From: Astrocystis sublimbata
Taxonomy: Eukaryota > Ascomycota > Sordariomycetes > Xylariales > Xylariaceae
Assembly (NCBI GenBank): GCA_022453515.1
Contig: JAJNNY010000014.1
Span: 434,001 to 498,000, forward strand
Reading direction: 5' to 3'
Length of the DNA: 64,000 nt
The notes beneath the pieces are model-generated. The model saw nothing but the letters and a program-made list of their open reading frames with translations, was not told where the DNA came from and made no database searches. Within the stretch, counting starts at the first letter, position 1. Each line of letters begins with the position of its first letter. Below are positions 13,701 to 25,043 of this stretch, piece after piece. The position numbers and the translations under genes were made by a program.

Positions 13701-16700
13701 GCGATCATGTTGTTGTCGTCATAGCGCAGGTGAAGCGAGCCCACTCTCTCGGGCTTTGTTTTCTTAGTATTGGAGTCTATCAGACAGGCGAGAGAGGCGA
13801 GAGAGGGGCGACCAGTTTGAAGGCCTCTGAGGACTTCGTCAACTATACTGGATCGCAATTTGGAGCCGGCCAAGACGAAGGTGGATCGAAGCATAGTTGG
13901 GACGGTTCATCTATCTGACTGTACACTGAACTCTGGTATACTTAGTTGCTGGCATATAAGTTATCGATCGGGCAGCTGAACCTGTGGCGATCTCCCTTGC
14001 GATGGCCCAATCGCGATCGTGATCGTACGTGCATGCAATGTTCGACTCGTCCCACGAAGCCATGCCGATGGGATGTTGAATGATCCTGCTGATGAGTGTT
14101 GCCGCTGGAAGAAGCAGCTGAAGAAGACACGCTTACGAGTTAGGCGACGAATGGGAGAACCGCTATTTTCAGCTGGGTTCCCCGTCGGACCAGGCACGCC
14201 AGGGATTCCGTGGCCTGTTCCACGGGCCCATCCGAGCTTTTGTCTGTCGCCGAGTCGCTAGCGTGAGGTATTGCGACGTTGCAAGGGGGCCATGAGGCCA
14301 ATGGATCTTTGTTTATACATTTTTTAGAGTTATTCGAGTTTCGGCCCATAGAGTTCAGACGACCAAAGACGAGATACGATTGGAGGTTGCTATTGTAAGT
14401 TTTGATTTCGAAGCCGACACTACTGCATGGTAGAAGTACCGTAAAGGAGATAGCGGAGCAGCGTACGTCAGCGGCGGCGTTACCAGAGAAAGGATCTCGG
14501 ACGCCACAAACGATCGTGAGGATGCTACCCAAGTCCAAGTGTTCATTAAAAGAACTCGCCAATGTCCTTTGCAGAACGACGAATAGAATAAAGTGGCAAT
14601 TGCCGAGACGCTCAGTCAGCATAAGCTAGAATCTACGCGCCCACTTATTTCGATGTTCGAGAAGACTCAGCGCTGACTACAGCCGCTAGTCACGAAATCG
14701 CCATTTAATTTCTAGGGGTGGCTATACTGTATTATCGTGTGCCTGGCCCTCAATGCACTGTCGTCCTCCGCCTCACTCACTCGACCTTACGCCCAGCTAA
14801 CCTAGCCCACTCAGCATGGAGACTGAGATTAGGCTGCTTATCTCATTTCGGCACTGGGGGGATGCCGATCGTGTCTTCGCAAATCACCAAGACTTTTGCC
14901 TACACGCCGGAGACAGGCGATTCAAAGGCACACTGTGACTGGCATAAGCGGTGGCATAGCATATGCTTGCGTCCATGATCACATGCACTTATCTACCTTA
15001 CAGTAGAATGGTAAACTAGCATTATCGAATTCTCGCAACACGGGTGTTCAGGGCTCACCTGTTGGGAAATTTCCATTCAATTGTATGGTTTGGTGTTTAA
15101 TCAAAAGAAACACACTAAGAAACATTTAGAGATATATAGTTTCGGTAGTCTCCTCAAACAGTCGCAGCCAGTCTACCACACCTTTGCCCGTTTGGGCCGA
15201 ACGGTGAACGTACTAATAGGTATCTCGGTAACACGAGAACTCCCTTAAACAGAACAGGTAGGTTCGAGCCATTATGGGGTTGTGGCATATCTCAACGGTT
15301 TTACCTCATCGCATAAACATATAAGACTTCGAGTATGTAGGTACGTGGCATGTCGCGATTTACATGAGTTGGCAGTTGTTACACGAGGGACGGGATAATA
15401 AAGCAATCAATGTTTGGCATGATGCTCACAAGTCACAACGCCCTGTTTCAATATCAAGCTCCGGAAAACTAATGTACTGGAATCTAGAGAGGGTAAGGCG
15501 GCTTGGCACCAATGGTCCACTAGTTTGCCAATGATGCTAACCTGTATCATATCTATCCCTGGCCATCAATTTACAGTAAACTACCGAGGTATCAACTTGA
15601 TACTGTAAATTCCAGGGGATGCACATCTTCAGATTAGGCTGTCAATCGAGAGGTACGTGACTGTGCATTCAACAGCCAATCGGAAAGCTGAACACCAACT
15701 CGCCCTGTAGCCCGATCACTTTCTAGAAGCCATCAAACCGGCGTTTGTTTACAGATGAGCAAGCAAAGCGACAATGGCATTGAACGAATGGTCTATCTAC
15801 AACAATGGTGACAGGACGCCGACTCTTGGGAGCCACAAAAATTGTTCGAGGCTAGAACTTCTCTCTCTCTAAGTTTCGCTTTAGCTGCCACATCGATGCT
15901 ACTGGTCGATAGGTTGGTAACGCATGACTCGGTTTCCTGCAGGGGATGGCGGTGACCACGACAAGGAAGGACAACCACCACACCACAAGCCACAAAACCA
16001 ACACCGGCCGGCCACGAGGATGGTGGAGGCCTTACCAGACGGCTTGCGTTCCGAGGTGACCTATGGCCTAGTGTTTGTCCAGCGTATTTGAGATGATAGT
16101 CTTATGCAGGGACTTCTTGAACTACCTCAATAGCGTCGACCACACATGCAGTACCTAGTGCTACACCTTCAACACCTTCTCGACGATACCAAGCGCGACT
16201 AGTCCTCTTGTTGGCCCTCGGTAAGCCCCTACGCTAAGTCGTTCCCATGGAACACCCCTACCGACACCAGACGATCACTGCTGTGGGAATCCCGAAGCGA
16301 TGGGAGCTCAGAAGTGTGAAACCCGTAAGGGGAAGAGGAACATGTCTGGCGCTACGAACATCGGCTGGCGAGAAAAGCTAAGCGTGAGGTACGATCGAGG
16401 TACTTACTCACTCTGACTTACACGCCGGTCCAGAACTTGTCTGCACAGAGGCTGGATGTGCAAAGTCAAATTCCAATAGCGACGTGTATTGTGGCAAAAA
16501 GTGTGCTCGGCTTAGCAACCCCAAACATTCCTACATATATACTGCTATATCAGACGCCACAAAGCCGCAGGCCTGGCCACCGCACTGATTCTCTTGCACC
16601 AAGTACATATTTGGAGGTACTTAGCATAGATGCCAATCCCGATTCCTTGTTTCCCATGTGCTCGCCGTAAAAACAATCCCTACCTTCAAGATTGATTGGG

Positions 16701-19659
16701 AGTGGTGGAATAGGCACGTAACTGTACCTGGTTCACATAGCTCGGGGATTGCTCCTGCGCCTCGTAAGTCATGTGCAGAGTTGGGAGCTGCAAAGTAGAG
16801 AAAGTATTGTGACTGAAATGTAACATGTAACTGCAACGGGTGAGCTGCATCATCCCAACTGCACTTACAACGGGATCTCTAAAGGTTTATATTTGCATAC
16901 CGCCATCTCAACCACCGCTTCCTTTGGGCCCTATGCGCGGGCGGCCGAGGGAATGGAGCAGCGTTCCGGCAGGATATATCTCTCACACGCATGCAAGGTG
17001 GGGGTAGAGGTCGTGGCTCGGGGCGCCCTATACCTATTAATACAGGGAGCGCCATCGGAGGATGAGGCGTGCAAGCGCAAGCCCGGCCAGTCAGCTGCGC
17101 TAGCTTTACTTCCTCCTCCCATCTTCGTCGTGGCGGTTTGGCGGTATGGCGGTATGCCCGCAGCACTCTGACGATAGGCACTGCACCTAAGCATGTGCCT
17201 AGCCAGCCAGCATCACGCCGTGCGATGCACATCGTCTCGACCTCGCAAGCAGCACCTTTCTCAGTGGTTAGTCGTTGACCGACTGGCTGACTGGCTTGAC
17301 GAATCAAGGGAACAATGGGATATGCCCACAGTAACATTGTTGCGCCCCCAATGCAACACATCAGGATTCAATACCGTCTGTTCAAAATTACCCCTCCAAC
17401 ACATGACATGTTGACATCCCTATCCAACTTTTGCAACGCCCTCCAAAATGACATCGTGACATCGTGGCATCGTGGCTCTGTTCTGCTCCAAAACATCCTC
17501 CCTTTATTTGTTTGTTTGGTGCATGTTTATTTTTCTTTGCTTTGCTCAACTCAATACGCACGCCACCGGGGACCTCACCCAGCTAGCGCTGGCGAGCTGG
17601 GTCGCCCCCGAGCCAGGAAAAGACACACCAGGTACCGTTCGCAACTTATATGCACCAAGACACTTCGAAATAGTCGATTACAGCGCCCTAAGGCAGGTCT
17701 TGCATTGCATATGGCACACACAAGACCTGTGATACGTGTACAACGCGAAGTACCCGTACCCTCCTCCTGCTCTTCTACCTACAAGCTGCTTGCTCACCGC
17801 GCCCAGAAATCCCTGCCGCTGGCGGTCTAACGGTATCGTAGCGAAAGTTCAGCCTGTCCATATGTGCCGCTGCCTTGTTTATTAACGCTGCGTGGATGTA
17901 GGTAGCATGAAGATATAGACCACACTGCAGGACACACACTGGCACACTGCAGCGGCATAAGATGTACGCAGTAGAGGGTAGTATCTACCACTTACAACAC
18001 ACACACGTACCCAGACATACATACTTTTACACACCTAGACTATTATCATTGTCATACGAGTTCCGGCAAAAGGAAGAAACTTGAACCACTCCACATGTTG
18101 CTGCTGATCCGTGTCCGGCCCCGTGACCGCCTCGCCCTCGTCGCCTTTTCCCCCTTGCCGATTCCTCGTCCCCTTTGGACCCCTAACATTCTCGGGGTTT
18201 TTTAGCGCGTGGACTAAGTCTTGAGCCCACACCCTCGATACCCTCCCTGCCTCGCCTGCCCCGTCCGTATGCCCCATCGACAACAAGGATGCCACTGATC
18301 GAGTTAGCTGTCAATATCCATGTTATAGGCTGTAGGGCCGCGATAGGTAAGCTGTACTCAAGCTACTCGCCCTATCTATGTATCATCGTTTTCGACTCAG
18401 GTGAGGTGGCTACAAGGTGGCAAACCAACCACGACAGCATCTGAGCTACTACTATAACACGAAAAATAAAGTTGGCGAATGCAGACGGTATGTGCGGGTG
18501 AGCGGCAGGTTACGCCCACGATGGAATCGATTCCACCTTGCATGCAAAAAAAGAAGGGCCGCCCCTCGCGTCTTCGGGCCTGTCTGAGGCGCACCATGGG
18601 AAGGTACACTCGGGTCGACAGGTACGAGCTGTATTGTCAGGTACCTACAGACAGATAGCGCACACAGCTCTTGGCCTGCTGATCGACAGCCAGCACATTG
18701 GGAGGAGGGAGTGGGAGTGGAAGTGGGAGTCAATGAAATGGATGGAGTGTAACTGCGTAGTGTACAGCATGAACATGACTAAGATGGCCCTAGGCGATGA
18801 CCTTGGGTGCGCCAGCAGGAGGAGGAGCATGCCACCACCCACCAGAAGTGCCACATCCTCAGGCCCCATGTACCTAGGGAGGTACCTAGCACACACACAC
18901 ACAGAGAGCTGGAGGGATGGGCCCCAGCGCGCAACAGCAGCAAGCGCAGCGGCGTTCCAGCTGTGCGTTTTGGGAACTCAATGCCGGGCTGGTCTCCCTC
19001 CCCTGGCAAGGCCCTGTTGGGTCACAGGCTAGCCGCTCTCGTCGCTACGCTGGCCCTTCCCAGCATCTCCCACGCTTATCCAGGCACCGACCAGGGCCTG
19101 CCCACCTCGAAATGGCCCAAACCGGCAATCCAAGCGTTGGTGGGTGGATGCTTCAGGATGCATCTCGCTGTACATCTGTACATCAGTACCTCAGCACCTC
19201 AGGTACCGCCGTAGCGCCTCGTGCATTGAGCCTTGGCCTGCCTTTGGAATTGAGGCCCGCCCACGCAGATGTACCTCCCTAGCATCTTTAGGTACTCGAT
19301 CGCCTGCGCTATTCTTCCTTCCCTTCAGCCAATTTCCCCGGAACATGGCAACGTGCCCACCCCCCCTTGATGCCGTGTCCTGACCGTGGCTGGATCGTCA
19401 GGTACAACGGCGGTACCTGGCGTGGCCGGCGTCCCTGGCCTCGTCCCGGGCTACAGGCTGCTGCAGCTCTGCGATGTACCTTGTAGCACTGTTGTTGTCG
19501 ACCCTGCCCGTCCTGCCCAGATGTTCTATGTTCTGCGACCCTTGTCGGCCACCTTGTCTCTGGTGTGAGAGTCCGCTTCCCCGGCCAAGTCGCCTGCTGT
19601 ATCCAACTCATTTTACTAATAACGTGCATGGCGTTCATATGAAAGGGCCACTCTGACAC
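10708..19659. other. Gene desert of about 9 kb
   Basis: No coding frame here reads like a protein on either strand: the longest are 160-171 codons, with rare-residue composition, overlapping antisense frames, and no recognisable motif. Visible structure: a CT-rich tract at about 13012-13074, a GTTT/GTCT simple repeat at 13396-13425, an imperfect hairpin at 15557-15617, repeats of GACATCGTG/GGCATCGTG at 17453-17475, and several GGTACCT or CCTAGG palindromes (for example 18870-18890). No tRNA-like T-arm fitted a cloverleaf. It could be regulatory DNA of SOK1, hold long noncoding transcripts, or contain decayed repeats. Confidence 0.55.
15557..15617. repeat. Imperfect inverted repeat (hairpin) in the gene desert
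   Basis: AATTTACAGTA (15568-15578) pairs with TACTGTAAATT (15601-15611), extended by CCCTGG (15557-15562) with CCAGGG (15612-15617) around a 5-base bulge. The 22-base loop overlaps a second inverted repeat, GTATCAA-C-TTGATAC (15589-15603), giving two mutually exclusive folds. Confidence 0.6.
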
Positions 19660-20371
19660 TCACTGCTCTCTCATTTTCTTGACCCCTTCCAGACGATATA
19701 TTACTTTCCCTGTCCCCGTTCCTCCCACCTCTACCTCTCCCTCTGCCTTGCTTTCCCTTCTAGGATACATTGTTCTTTTCTTTGACCAACCGTGAAGGCT
19801 GCTCTCTTTGTCACCACCCCTTCTCGCATCCCACACTCATTGTGAAGGCAAGCCTATTGTTGAGAACAGAGGTATTCGCTCCTTCTGCTGCAAACATACT
19901 CTGAGCTGTCAGTCAGGTCGCCAGCTCGACCTGCAGCCGCTGCTTGATTCCGTGCAATCAGGGCCGAACAAGTAAGTCCCTTCTGCATGATTCCTTGGGT
20001 CAACGAGCCTAGTGTGTATGTGTGTGCCCCTTCGTGGCTACCTCCAGTATGTGGGAGAGAGGGCAACGCCCGCACAGGATGCACATACTGCACGTACTGC
20101 ACATACCCGCTTAGACTCACGAGACCTCGCTTGTCCGACAACGCAGCCTTTTTTCTGTTTGCATCTCATGTGAGATGCCCAGGCTGACTTAAGTAATCCT
20201 GTAGCACCCATCCCATACTTCTGGACAAAATCTTACTCACTACAACCACCACCACCTGAGCCCTGGCTTCACTTACAGACAGGCACCTTCCCATCTAGTC
20301 TGCTGCAGACTGCGAGAATTTGGGGGCCGTTCGTCAGTACTACTTGTGCAAGTCAATAGGGAGTCATCAAT
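19660..20371 (+). promoter_or_regulatory. CT-rich promoter/leader of the SOK1 gene
   Basis: Positions 19665-19800 are strongly pyrimidine-rich on the plus strand (runs such as CCTCCCACCTCTACCTCTCC), the typical pattern just upstream of transcription starts in filamentous fungi. It precedes the SOK1 ATG by about 570 bases, which suggests a long 5' leader. Transcription start is not determined. Confidence 0.5.
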
Positions 20372-22375
20372 ATGGGCGACCAAGGAAGCGGCATCGAGAG
20401 TGGGGGGATCGGCAATAATCCTGCCAGACGAATGTCGGAAGCCCTACAAAACCCTCACGATGATCAGATCCAGAAACCCACCAATCAGAAAGAAAACCCA
20501 CAGTCCAAAGAGGAAGAGAAGTACGGGAATGCTGGGCGACGCAGTACCCCCCGAGATAACGGGCTTGGCCGCAACGGACTCAACCGAAACCCATTTCACC
20601 AGTCAGCCCGCAGCTCACCGGAACCGAGTGCGCGCCCGTTGGAGCCTCCCGTTACCAAGGCCACACTCAGTGAACTAGACGTAGCTAAGATCATCCACAA
20701 CCCGAGGCTTCGTCACGACATCAACTTTGACCCAGAATTGCATTTCCGGCCCAACTTGGACGGAGAAAAGGGGCGAAGAAAGCAGATGAAGGCCGATCAG
20801 TTCTGGGATACGCTGCGCGATCAATTGGAGCAATTCGTTACCGACAGAGATGGCTTCATTCAACAATTTGGAAATGGCGAGGATTGGTCCCTACCGTTGT
20901 TGCTGAGATCAGTAAAAGAAATCATTCAAACACTCGTTCCCGCTAGGGATCGTATGTGTCTGGATGAAGGGCTCAACGTGGAGTTGATCATGCAGCAGTT
21001 CAGCAGAGGTATGGCCGACCTGGAGAAGCTTGCGTCCTGGTTATCTGGTGTTCTCAAGTCCCACTGCGCCCCTATGAGAGACGAATGGGTGGACCAGATG
21101 TACACTCAATTGACAAACGGTAACCGGACGAATAACATGGATGAGCTTGTATCAGGTCTGCGCAACCTACTGAGCGTCCTGGAAGCCATGAAGTTGGATG
21201 TCGCCAACCACCAGATCCGATGCTTACGCCCCATCCTGATTGAAGATACCGTGCATTTCGAGCAACGGTTCTTCTTGAAGAAGATGCGTGACGGGAAGAT
21301 TGACACCCGGGCTTCCCAGGCTTGGTACTCGCGGCTCGGCGCGGTGCAGAACCCAGCATCAGTACAGGCATTTGGAGAAATGGCCGTCTTTTTCGAGGAG
21401 CTCGTCAACATGATCATGCCTTCCAGTGCTCGACAATACTCAAGTCTTCCTGCTACTTTCCTTTTTGACGAAGAGCGGATCACCAAGCTTCGCTGCGATA
21501 TCCTAGACTCCATCAACTTGGAAGTGTGTGTAAGACTTTTCGAAGCATATGAGACGGGCAGCAATGTGTGGCAAACCGAAACCCCAGCCCCAGTTCCGTC
21601 GCCCTTCCTAGCCACACCTTTGTCGGATGCATCCAGCTTCCTCAGCACAAGGAGCGAAGACGAGGGCAGCGAATTCAACTTCAACCTACCTACTTCAAGA
21701 CCATCGAGCATAGTCTTTAGTAGTGCTGGCTCTGCCAACTCTTCACCCCGTTCTTCGCTCATTGTCCCCAGCATGCCAGTAATCAGATCGCCGGAGGATA
21801 TGAGAAATCGCTCGCAAGAGCTCTATGAATCTCTCGTGGCCCTGGTGCAAAGCTCTACCAGTAGCTCCCGCAGTGGATCAAGATGGAAGGCAATGAGCGA
21901 CTCCTTGGCGCTCCAGATTTTCCGCTTCACCAACGCATCCACGGACAAGCTCGTTGAGTTCGAGAAGAACCTGGTGATGAACTTGGGCGATCTGCGGTCG
22001 TCAGCTGATTCATCGCGGCCATTCTACTCAACACTCTTCATGGCCGTCGAGAATGCCTTCCGCGATCGCCTGCGGGCAGATCTGCAACTCCGCGTCAAAG
22101 ACTTCAAGACCCTAACCGGTGTTAGCCTGTTCACGGTTGCCACTGGTGGTCGTCTACAGGGCTCTAGTCGCACCTGGGATATCACGCGAGACAGCATTCG
22201 GGACGCTGAGCGAGACAGCTCCACCCGTGGGGCCCGGGACGAGGCTGGCGTAGAAGAGATGGCTACCCGACTAGCACACATGGGACTTCTACATTGGCGT
22301 GTGTGGTCGCAACTCGTCTATCAAGGCGAAATGGCCAACCAAGACACCGATGATGATGTGACGATGTCGATCTAA
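20372..22375 (+). CDS. SOK1: SOK1-like protein, TCP11 domain
   Basis: Member of the T-complex 11 family; the yeast founder SOK1 suppresses loss of cAMP-dependent kinase, and fungal homologues are annotated as cAMP-signalling proteins. One uninterrupted exon gives 667 residues. Residues 1-100 are hydrophilic and disordered. The TCP11 domain starts near residue 105 (LDVAKIIHNPRLRHDINFDPELHFRP is the typical entry, followed by WDTLRDQLEQF), runs through RMCLDEGLNVELIMQQ and LRPILIEDTVHFEQRFF, and resumes after a Ser/Pro-rich insert at about 405-470 to end near residue 655. The ATG at 20372 follows stops in frame and has a purine at -3. It is flanked by the two largest noncoding stretches of the window, unusual for a housekeeping gene and compatible with complex regulation. 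Confidence 0.93.
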   Translation: MGDQGSGIESGGIGNNPARRMSEALQNPHDDQIQKPTNQKENPQSKEEEKYGNAGRRSTPRDNGLGRNGLNRNPFHQSARSSPEPSARPLEPPVTKATLSELDVAKIIHNPRLRHDINFDPELHFRPNLDGEKGRRKQMKADQFWDTLRDQLEQFVTDRDGFIQQFGNGEDWSLPLLLRSVKEIIQTLVPARDRMCLDEGLNVELIMQQFSRGMADLEKLASWLSGVLKSHCAPMRDEWVDQMYTQLTNGNRTNNMDELVSGLRNLLSVLEAMKLDVANHQIRCLRPILIEDTVHFEQRFFLKKMRDGKIDTRASQAWYSRLGAVQNPASVQAFGEMAVFFEELVNMIMPSSARQYSSLPATFLFDEERITKLRCDILDSINLEVCVRLFEAYETGSNVWQTETPAPVPSPFLATPLSDASSFLSTRSEDEGSEFNFNLPTSRPSSIVFSSAGSANSSPRSSLIVPSMPVIRSPEDMRNRSQELYESLVALVQSSTSSSRSGSRWKAMSDSLALQIFRFTNASTDKLVEFEKNLVMNLGDLRSSADSSRPFYSTLFMAVENAFRDRLRADLQLRVKDFKTLTGVSLFTVATGGRLQGSSRTWDITRDSIRDAERDSSTRGARDEAGVEEMATRLAHMGLLHWRVWSQLVYQGEMANQDTDDDVTMSI

Positions 22376-23272
22376 GCAATACTTGCCGATGCGACATTTA
22401 CCAGGAAACTTCCTACAAGACCATGGCCGACACTAATCTCAACCACTTCCGAGAACCTGTCGAGCAACCACACACGCCCACATTAGTTACACCCTATTAC
22501 CCTTAATCATAGTACACCCATCTTTTCTCGGCAACCACCACTCTGCGGCATGGTTTAGGCGTTTTGAGGCTATGCTCCATTAAGGAGCAAGGTTGGAACA
22601 AGCACCAGGTTCACTAGCCCTGCTTTCTTGTGCCACCATCCTGATTTTTCTCGATCCTTCGAGCAGACAAGAGCGTTCTGGGCATCTTTTTGAGAAATCA
22701 TTTTCATCGGCGTTTGCGGGAGGCATTTCACTCTACGGAGCACAGTTCATTTTTGTGTTTTTCTACCTACTTATACCTCGGCATCGTGGGCGGCATTTTA
22801 GCTTTTCTGCTTCATGTTGGACGCGCGTACAGGGGGCGGAAACGGCCAAGGCATGATTGATATTCCCGTTTGAGAGATACACAGACACATATTATACAGT
22901 TGGGGGGCGATTGGCGCATTTGAAATTGGTTGGTTGGTTGTTTGCTAGCAGAGAGATTATTCACAATTGGGACACCCCTCTCAAATCACTTTTCTTGTGG
23001 TGGTGGTGGTGTTGGTGGTGGTGATACATGCAAATAGAAGGTCGTTTACACATACAGTCAAAATAGACGGGCACAACCGACTACCGAAGGATTTCTTCTC
23101 GGTAACTGCCCTATCACAAATAAGATCCATCCCACTACCTATTCATAATCTTGGTTGCCTAAATCCCGATGCTGACTGTGATGTGCGTGTGTGTGTGAGA
23201 GATGAGAGATTGCTGTGGCTGTGGTTTTTTAGTTGATCGTTCCTTGGTGCTACGGTAGATTGCAATGCAATG

Positions 23273-23312
23273 CGGCATCCGCAACCCGGCATCCGCAACC
23301 CGGCATCCGCAA
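23273..23312. repeat. 14-base tandem repeat, about three copies
   Basis: The unit CGGCATCCGCAACC is present twice in full and once to 12 bases, all identical. Noncoding, downstream of SOK1. Confidence 0.9.
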
Positions 23313-25023
23313 TCTGTAATCTCAAGCTCTCTTCAAGCCACAGCCCGACATGGCATGGCACACCTACAAGTCGGAATCGCCGGATCGTCCACTCTGGCGT
23401 TTTTGGTTTGGTTGCTCAAGAAGGACAGGCAACTAATTCCTTCCCTCGTTTCGTGGCTTGCACGAACAAATGAAGGAACGAACGCAGAACACGGACGAAA
23501 ATGATTACTTAGTTGGACAAGGGGGGAGAAAGAGGGAAAGTCTAGCTTAGCTTAGCGGATTCCGGACCCAAGCACTCGGATCCCATCCCACGTTTCTACC
23601 TAAGCTTAGTGTAGTCTAGTGTCGTAATCTTGTGATAGGTAGTGTACTGAACTTGTACTGTTCCTGACCCAAATACCAGATACCAGATACCTAGAACAGA
23701 ACTGACCCTCACTGAACGTCGTCCCGGTTTTTTTGCTTTGTGTTACTGTTGCTTGCTAGGTTACTGAGTTTCTTTGTGGCTCACTTACTTGGCGTAGAGT
23801 TATTTCCTTTTTCTTGTAGTTCCAATTTGTTCCTTTTTTGCTTGACAGATGGGGGCTGTCAATTGCTGATCCGAAAACAACTGCACCAACTAGCATCTAG
23901 TACGCAAGCGTTCCGAGTTAGTTGGTGTGGTTTAAGTGGTTTCCGGATTCCGCGCCCACCTCATTTCGTTAAAGTGGTTAATTCAGGTTGCTCGCTACCT
24001 AATAATAACTTCTTGCAGTCGCAAGCCCTATTTTCTCAGCTGCAGCCACTAGACGGTTTAGTGTAAGTACGCTGTGCATACTCGTATATAGCTATACTGA
24101 GTTGGGCTGGCTGAGTCCAAGTGTTGATAGCCTATAGGTGAGATTGCACTTTAAGTGATTGCCAAGTCCCTGAGGAAAGCTGTGACGGTGATAGGCGATT
24201 GTGGAAATCATATGGGATTGGGAATCAAGGAAGAAAAGAATTAAGCCCGATAACGGACGGGCATCCTTCCCGCATGCATGCTTTTTAATATACAGCTGAC
24301 TCGCTCCTACCTACTTGCGCCTCAGCTATTCTATGGCGGACGATGATTGACGAATAGTGACATCTTACGGGCTTGCATATAGACAGAAGATGTTTCCACT
24401 TACAACAAATCATCGTGAGTCACACAATACTAGTATGTATATACAAAAAGGGTACATACCTGATAGACATTGAAGTTGTCAGGGTTTTGTGGACCGGCTA
24501 ACACTTCACTAATCAACCAGCAGATACTGTAGAAGACTAACCCAACAAGGCAGTAATCTAGCACATCGCAAGCGCGTGTCTCGGCAAATAAAGTGTTGTG
24601 ACGGTGAGAGCGTTTTTCGGTGCTGTTTGCGAGCCGAAACCGTCAGGTTACATGGATGGACTTTTGTTGGTATGACTGCAGTCTACGACCATGCACATAC
24701 GCGGACGTATGTAACGCAATGTTACCTACCTGTTTGGTTGGTTAGGCTGGTTGGTAAGGTGTTGTGACATGTGGCATGGTAGCCCTGTTCCACGACAGCT
24801 GTGGTTTTGGGATGACTGCTACTCTATTCTGGCAACTGGCTGCAACCCTGTCCTGTCCCGTCCCATGTGTTTGCTAATGTACCTGGGGCCTGGGCCTGGT
24901 CAGAACCTGGTGAATTGTATGAGTATTAGGTATAGTCTGGCTGTGTATATGGACCCTGTTGCATGCATGACTTTCTACTTCAAGGGACTGAATGTAATAC
25001 GGTGTAGACAGACCAAATGGCAT

Positions 25024-25043
25024 GGTATGGTATGGTATGGTAT
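25024..25043. repeat. GGTAT x4 microsatellite
   Basis: Four exact pentanucleotide units, flanked by near-matching TGGCAT copies. Confidence 0.9.

Noticed and set aside
15241..15290. GGTTCGAGCC resembling a tRNA T-arm
   Set aside because: The T-stem does not pair, and no anticodon or acceptor arm could be formed.
16879..19659. Several overlapping frames of 60-171 codons on both strands
   Set aside because: They overlap each other heavily, use unusual residues (many Cys, His, Trp, Arg) and look like chance frames in GC-rich noncoding DNA.
20675..22281. Antisense frames within SOK1, up to 222 codons
   Set aside because: Shadow frames of a clear coding exon.
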